DNA of 44,724 nucleotides from Methanobrevibacter sp. (GTDB taxonomy: Archaea; Methanobacteriota; Methanobacteria; Methanobacteriales; Methanobacteriaceae), in NCBI RefSeq assembly GCF_015062985.1, contig NZ_SUTI01000014.1, positions 1 through 44,724 on the forward strand, read 5' to 3'. Position numbers and translations under genes: made by a program. The stretch's first letter is position 1. Each line of letters begins with the position of its first letter. Below are positions 41,706 through 44,724 of the stretch, in pieces. The notes beneath the pieces were generated by a model that had not been told where the DNA came from, ran no database searches, and saw only the letters and a list, made by a program, of their open reading frames with translations.

Positions 41706-43226
41706 ATGGAAGACGAATTTTTAACCGTCCGCCAGTTAAATTCTCAAATTGATAGGATATTAAAAAGAAACCCTACTTTGAGAAATGTTAAAGTGCGTGG
41801 CGAAATTTCAAATTTTAAGACTGTCAGAGGAAACAGTTATTTTACCTTGAAAGATGAGGATTCCCAAATTAAAGTTACACTATATTACAATTACCAAAAA
41901 TTCGTCGAATTTAAACCAGAAGATGGGATGACTGTAATTATCAAAGGTAGCATCGCTGGATATGTTAAAAATGGAGAATATAGATTATATGCTCATAGAA
42001 TGACCGAAGACGGTATTGGAGATTTGAATAGAAAATTCGAACAACTTAAGTTAAAACTTAAAAATGAAGGATTGTTCGATGAAAGCCACAAAAAAGAAAT
42101 ACCAAAGTTTCCTAAAAAAATTGGAGTGATAACTTCACAAACCGGTGCCGTCATAAGAGATATAATAACCACAATTAACAGACGGTATCCTCTATGCGAA
42201 ATACTAGTTTTTTCAACATTGGTTCAAGGTGACAATGCCGCTCCTCAAATTGTACAAAAAATTAAATATGCACAAAATTTTAATCTGGATACTTTGATTG
42301 TTGGAAGAGGTGGTGGAAGCATTGAAGATTTGTGGGCATTCAATGAAGAGATTGTTGCTCGTGAAATTTACGCATGTGAAACTCCAGTCATCAGTGCGGT
42401 AGGCCATGAAATCGATTTCACAATAACTGATTTTGTAGCTGATAAACGAGCCGCCACACCAACTGCTGCGGCAGAAATTGCAGTACCTGATAAAAAAGAA
42501 ATCGAATACAAAATTAATCAACTTTCAAATAGAATTAATAAACAAATCATCAATCAATTAAATCAAAATAAGACAAGACTGAATCATATTTCTCGAAAGC
42601 AGATTATACAGAATCCTGAATCAATATATCAAATTAAAAATATGACCTTAGACAATTTAATTAGTAAAATTGATTTCATTTCTAAAAACATTTTAACAGA
42701 AAATAAAGCTAAACTAATTACATTGGAAAATTCTCCAGTTTTTAAAAGACCAAAATCAATTTATGAAACTGAAGAAATGAAACTAAACAAGCTAATGAAC
42801 AAACTGCAATACACATCAAAAAACATAGTATCACAAAACAAAAACAAACTAAACAGACTGGAAAATAGCCCAATACTCAAAAATCCAAAAAATTTATATC
42901 AAAATAAAGAAATGAAACTAGATAACCTAATAAACAAACTGCAATACACATCAAAAAACATAGTATCACAAAACAAAAACAAACTATTCATATTAGAAAG
43001 CAACCCAATACTCAAAAATCCTGAAAAGATAACTCAACCTAAAAAAGAATCATATTTAAGAAATATTGAAAAATTAGAAATCCTAAACCCTCTTTTAACA
43101 TTAAAAAGAGGTTATGCAATAGCGAAATCTAGTGACAAAGTAATATCTTCTTCAAAAGATGTTAAAACCGGAGATGAGCTTGATATTGAATTTAATGATG
43201 GAACAATAAATACAAAGGTGATATAA
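41706..43226 (+). CDS. xseA: exodeoxyribonuclease VII large subunit
   Basis: 506 residues, a bacterial-type ExoVII. OB-fold at about 5-105 (LRNVKVRGEISNFKTVRGNS), nuclease domain about 125-270 with GVITSQTGAVIRDI, VGRGGGSIEDLWAFNEE and SAVGHEIDFTITDFVADKRA, then a coiled-coil region built from about four 45-residue repeats (about 275-455) and a C-terminal beta strand with LKRGYAIAKS. It degrades single-stranded DNA together with XseB, clearing or repairing DNA ends. ExoVII is uncommon in archaea, so transfer from bacteria is likely. GGTGA lies 4 bases before the ATG. Confidence 0.95.
   Translation: MEDEFLTVRQLNSQIDRILKRNPTLRNVKVRGEISNFKTVRGNSYFTLKDEDSQIKVTLYYNYQKFVEFKPEDGMTVIIKGSIAGYVKNGEYRLYAHRMTEDGIGDLNRKFEQLKLKLKNEGLFDESHKKEIPKFPKKIGVITSQTGAVIRDIITTINRRYPLCEILVFSTLVQGDNAAPQIVQKIKYAQNFNLDTLIVGRGGGSIEDLWAFNEEIVAREIYACETPVISAVGHEIDFTITDFVADKRAATPTAAAEIAVPDKKEIEYKINQLSNRINKQIINQLNQNKTRLNHISRKQIIQNPESIYQIKNMTLDNLISKIDFISKNILTENKAKLITLENSPVFKRPKSIYETEEMKLNKLMNKLQYTSKNIVSQNKNKLNRLENSPILKNPKNLYQNKEMKLDNLINKLQYTSKNIVSQNKNKLFILESNPILKNPEKITQPKKESYLRNIEKLEILNPLLTLKRGYAIAKSSDKVISSSKDVKTGDELDIEFNDGTINTKVI
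42798..42986 (+). repeat. near-identical 135-bp repeat inside xseA
   Basis: 54 bp are identical at 42798-42851 and 42933-42986, with a period of 135 bp (45 residues: NKLQYTSKNIVSQNKNKL in both units). An 18-bp block (CCCAATACTCAAAAATCC) is also shared. Two older, diverged units precede them. The near identity at silent sites shows a recent in-frame duplication or conversion. Confidence 0.9.
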
Positions 43227-43444
43227 TGGAAAATTTAAGTTTTGAAGAAAGTTTAGAAAAATTAGAAGAAATCGTGAACAAATTAGAAAATGGAAATGTG
43301 CCTTTAGATGATGCAATCGAAGAATTTAACAATGCAATGAAATTAGTAAAAGTATGTAATGACAAATTAAATCATGCGGAAGAAGCCATTGCAAAAATAG
43401 TTCAGGATAATGGAGATATAGTGGACTTTAATATTAATGAATAA
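43226..43444 (+). CDS. xseB: exodeoxyribonuclease VII small subunit
   Basis: 72 residues, two helices with the FEESLEKLEEIVNKLENGNV and PLDDAIEEFNNAMKL pattern of XseB. It overlaps the xseA stop by 1 bp (TAATG), as expected for an operon that makes a fixed subunit ratio. It binds the coiled-coil part of XseA. Confidence 0.93.
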   Translation: MENLSFEESLEKLEEIVNKLENGNVPLDDAIEEFNNAMKLVKVCNDKLNHAEEAIAKIVQDNGDIVDFNINE

Positions 43445-43471
43445 ATGTTAAAAAAAGAGAAAAAAAGAAAA

Positions 43472-43768
43472 TTAAAGACTAATGGCATCAGCATCGAAAA
43501 CATCAATGATGAGATCTGTTTCCACTAAATCTTGAATATTTTCACCAAATCTGATGAAATGATCTGTTTGCAAATGTGAACCCAAGATTTCTTTAGATTC
43601 CCATTGTTCTACAAATAACAATGTGCCATCTGCAGTGTTTGAATATAAATTATAATCTACATTCCCATCTTCTTTTTTAGTGTTTTCAATTAAATCTTGT
43701 GCAAATTCTACAATTTTTGCACATGCATCTTCATCTTTAGGAATTGCTTTTGCTAAAACTAAAATCAT
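43472..43768 (-). CDS. antibiotic biosynthesis monooxygenase (ABM)-fold protein
   Basis: 98 residues. The ferredoxin-like ABM pattern is clear: ILVLAKAIPKDEDACAKIVE, then VDYNLYSNTADGTLLFVEQW and HLQTDHFIRFGENI. Related to YgiN-type quinol monooxygenases and other dimeric ABM proteins; in an anaerobe a stress or redox role is more likely than oxygenase activity. GAAGGTGA lies just upstream of the ATG. It follows a long hairpin. Confidence 0.82.
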   Translation of the reverse strand: MILVLAKAIPKDEDACAKIVEFAQDLIENTKKEDGNVDYNLYSNTADGTLLFVEQWESKEILGSHLQTDHFIRFGENIQDLVETDLIIDVFDADAISL

Positions 43769-43808
43769 TTAAATCACCTTCAAGGTCTATACTGAATGGA
43801 GAAATAGA

Positions 43809-43859
43809 GTTAAATATTAGAAAATTATGACCACTAACATAATTTCCGTAATATTTAAC
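43809..43859. repeat. long imperfect inverted repeat upstream of the ABM gene
   Basis: Arms at 43809-43829 and 43838-43859 around an 8-nt loop: 11 bp of outer stem are perfect (GTTAAATATTA/TAATATTTAAC), an inner TTATG/CATAA block continues it with an offset base. It could be an operator, a structured leader or the end of a small element. Confidence 0.6.
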
Positions 43860-43874
43860 TAATGTTGAAATTAA

Positions 43875-43900
43875 ATATCCTTGAGGTATGCCAAGGATAT
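43875..43900 (-). terminator. hairpin 3' of npdG
   Basis: ATATCCTTG (43875-43883) pairs with CAAGGATAT (43892-43900), a perfect 9-bp stem with an 8-nt loop, about 60 bp past the npdG stop. No strong T-tract is seen on the minus strand (AATTTCAAC), so termination is only tentative. Confidence 0.35.
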
Positions 43901-43958
43901 CTAAAAATACAACAATTTATTAATAGAGCAGTATAAAATCGTTACTCAACATTCAACA

Positions 43959-44642
43959 TTATTTCTCAAATTGTGGAATTCCAGTAATACGGAGTCCTCC
44001 ATAATGGGATCTATACTTGATGTTTAATCCGATTAACAATGGAGTGATTTTTTCAATTATTCTTGATTTTTCTAATATTCCGCAGTCGATCGCTTGAATA
44101 CCTGGAAGTTTATTTATGAGTTCAATCGCTATTTCTTTAGCTTCCTTATCATCACCTGCAATTAAACAATCACAGTCTATTTCATTTGGAATATTAGACA
44201 AGTGGGAATTACTAATATTACAGAATGCACATATAACTTTTGCGCCAGTTCCATCAAGGATTTTAGCAGTCCTTTCTGCAGCAGATCCTTCCATTAAATC
44301 AATGAAACGGAAAGGTTTTCCGCCGATAGCTGTTTCAAGAGGAACAGTTGCATCAAGAACAATTTTATCAGTACAAAATTCTTTAATTCCTTCAAGTGTA
44401 GGTTTTTGAGCTGCAAGAGGCACGGTGAGAATTAAGATATCTCCTGCTTTTGCCGCATCTTCATTAGCCATACCTACAATATTCAAATCATAATCTTTAA
44501 GTTCTTCAATTGTTTCTTCAACGATACTTAAAGCTTTTTCTTCTTTACGGGATCCAACAATTACTTCAACACCTTCAATTGCAAATCTCTTTGCAATTCC
44601 AAGTCCTTGTGGACCGGTTCCGCCAATAACTGCAACTTTCAT
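43959..44642 (-). CDS. npdG: F420H2:NADP+ oxidoreductase
   Basis: 227 residues from the ATG at 44642 (AAGGTGAT directly upstream); the longer frame to 44690 runs through the hairpin region and is not a real start. The N-terminal Rossmann motif VIGGTGPQGLGIAKRFA (residues 5-21), IVGSRKEEKA near 29, and ILTVPLAAQKPTLEG near 74 fit Fno/NpdG, which moves hydride between F420H2 and NADP+. Length matches the family. It supplies NADPH for biosynthesis from methanogenic reducing power. Confidence 0.93.
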   Translation of the reverse strand: MKVAVIGGTGPQGLGIAKRFAIEGVEVIVGSRKEEKALSIVEETIEELKDYDLNIVGMANEDAAKAGDILILTVPLAAQKPTLEGIKEFCTDKIVLDATVPLETAIGGKPFRFIDLMEGSAAERTAKILDGTGAKVICAFCNISNSHLSNIPNEIDCDCLIAGDDKEAKEIAIELINKLPGIQAIDCGILEKSRIIEKITPLLIGLNIKYRSHYGGLRITGIPQFEK

Positions 44643-44671
44643 TAATATCACCTTAAAAAAAGAGAAAAAAT

Positions 44672-44695
44672 ATGTAATGATTGGAATCATTACAT
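44672..44695 (-). terminator. 11-bp hairpin plus T-tract upstream of npdG
   Basis: ATGTAATGATT (44672-44682) pairs with AATCATTACAT (44685-44695) with a 2-nt loop. On the minus strand it is followed by ATTTTTTCTCTTTTTTT and then by the npdG ribosome site. It is probably the terminator of the next gene beyond the window, or an attenuator or operator in the npdG leader. Confidence 0.5.
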
Positions 44696-44724
44696 AAAAC
44701 GTGTTTAGTCGAGATCTAACATTA

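Noticed and set aside
42798..42986. xseA repeats as a mobile element
   Set aside because: They stay in frame, match the coiled-coil period of the protein and have no ends or target duplications.
1..44724. CRISPR array, insertion sequence, integrase or phage genes
   Set aside because: No regularly spaced identical repeats, transposase or integrase motifs were seen; the repeated units found are the xseA repeat and the two small RNA copies.

Overview
The window is AT-rich and comes from a methanogenic archaeon, most likely a mesophilic Methanobacteriales of the Methanobrevibacter type. The support is hdrB/hdrC, methanogenesis marker proteins 2, 3, 5, 6, 15 and 17, F420H2:NADP oxidoreductase, 2-phosphoglycerate kinase, diphthine synthase, archaeal SRP RNA, class III (Q-G-x-A-E) pilin signals, and a secreted protein with pseudomurein-binding-type repeats. 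TATA boxes of the TTTATATA type and GGAGG/GGTG ribosome binding sites are visible throughout.

Layout. 1-6.2 kb: DUF2070 membrane protein, EMC6-like protein, the ribosome quality-control protein RqcH/NFACT, a UPF0173 hydrolase and a membrane-anchored protein. 6.4-10.3 kb: two tiny tandem pilin-like genes, archaeal CoaD and a large secreted adhesin/transglutaminase. 10.8-14.4 kb: radical SAM/B12 protein, aminotransferase, CDF transporter. 14.45-14.91 kb: tRNA-Ser(GCT) and the SRP RNA. 15-20 kb, minus strand: CBS protein, 2-phosphoglycerate kinase, phosphoesterase-DUF2096-DUF749 operon, and hdrC-hdrB. 20.2-25.4 kb: ArcS/TGT-like protein, small unknowns, a hidden ribbon-helix-helix gene, a pair of probable small RNA genes, dphB and trm5. 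25.5-29.3 kb: a polysaccharide-type hydrolase, mtnA, ppaC and a frameshifted STAS gene. 29.4-34.6 kb, minus strand: mmp3-mmp6-mmp5-mmp15-mmp17 followed by nifB. 34.7-38.1 kb: secreted nuclease, mmp2, DUF2117 and Nob1. 38.3-40.8 kb: three winged-helix regulators plus moaB. 40.8-44.7 kb: pyrE/PRC-barrel, bacterial-type exonuclease VII (xseA/xseB), a monooxygenase-fold protein and npdG.

How the genes fit together. Much of the window is methane-metabolism support: heterodisulfide reductase subunits, a marker-protein cluster linked to methyl-coenzyme M reductase maturation or activation with nifB next to it, and F420/NADP exchange. Translation and RNA functions (RqcH, Trm5, diphthamide, Nob1, SRP RNA, archaeosine-like protein) and a cell-surface module (pilins, adhesin, nuclease) make up most of the rest.

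The most unusual items are: (1) two tandem, similar small RNA candidates at 23.2-23.54 kb, each with its own TATA box, the same 51-nt spacing to a shared block, a hairpin carrying a compensatory base pair, and a C-rich anti-SD-like tail; (2) a 142-residue acidic N-terminal extension on HdrC; (3) nifB beside the marker-protein operon; (4) a three-regulator plus moaB operon behind strong palindromes; (5) a secreted protein whose signal peptide has no canonical start codon; (6) an overlooked 52-residue RHH protein; (7) a one-base frameshift in a STAS gene; (8) a near-identical 45-residue repeat in XseA. No insertion sequence, integrase, CRISPR array or phage module was seen.
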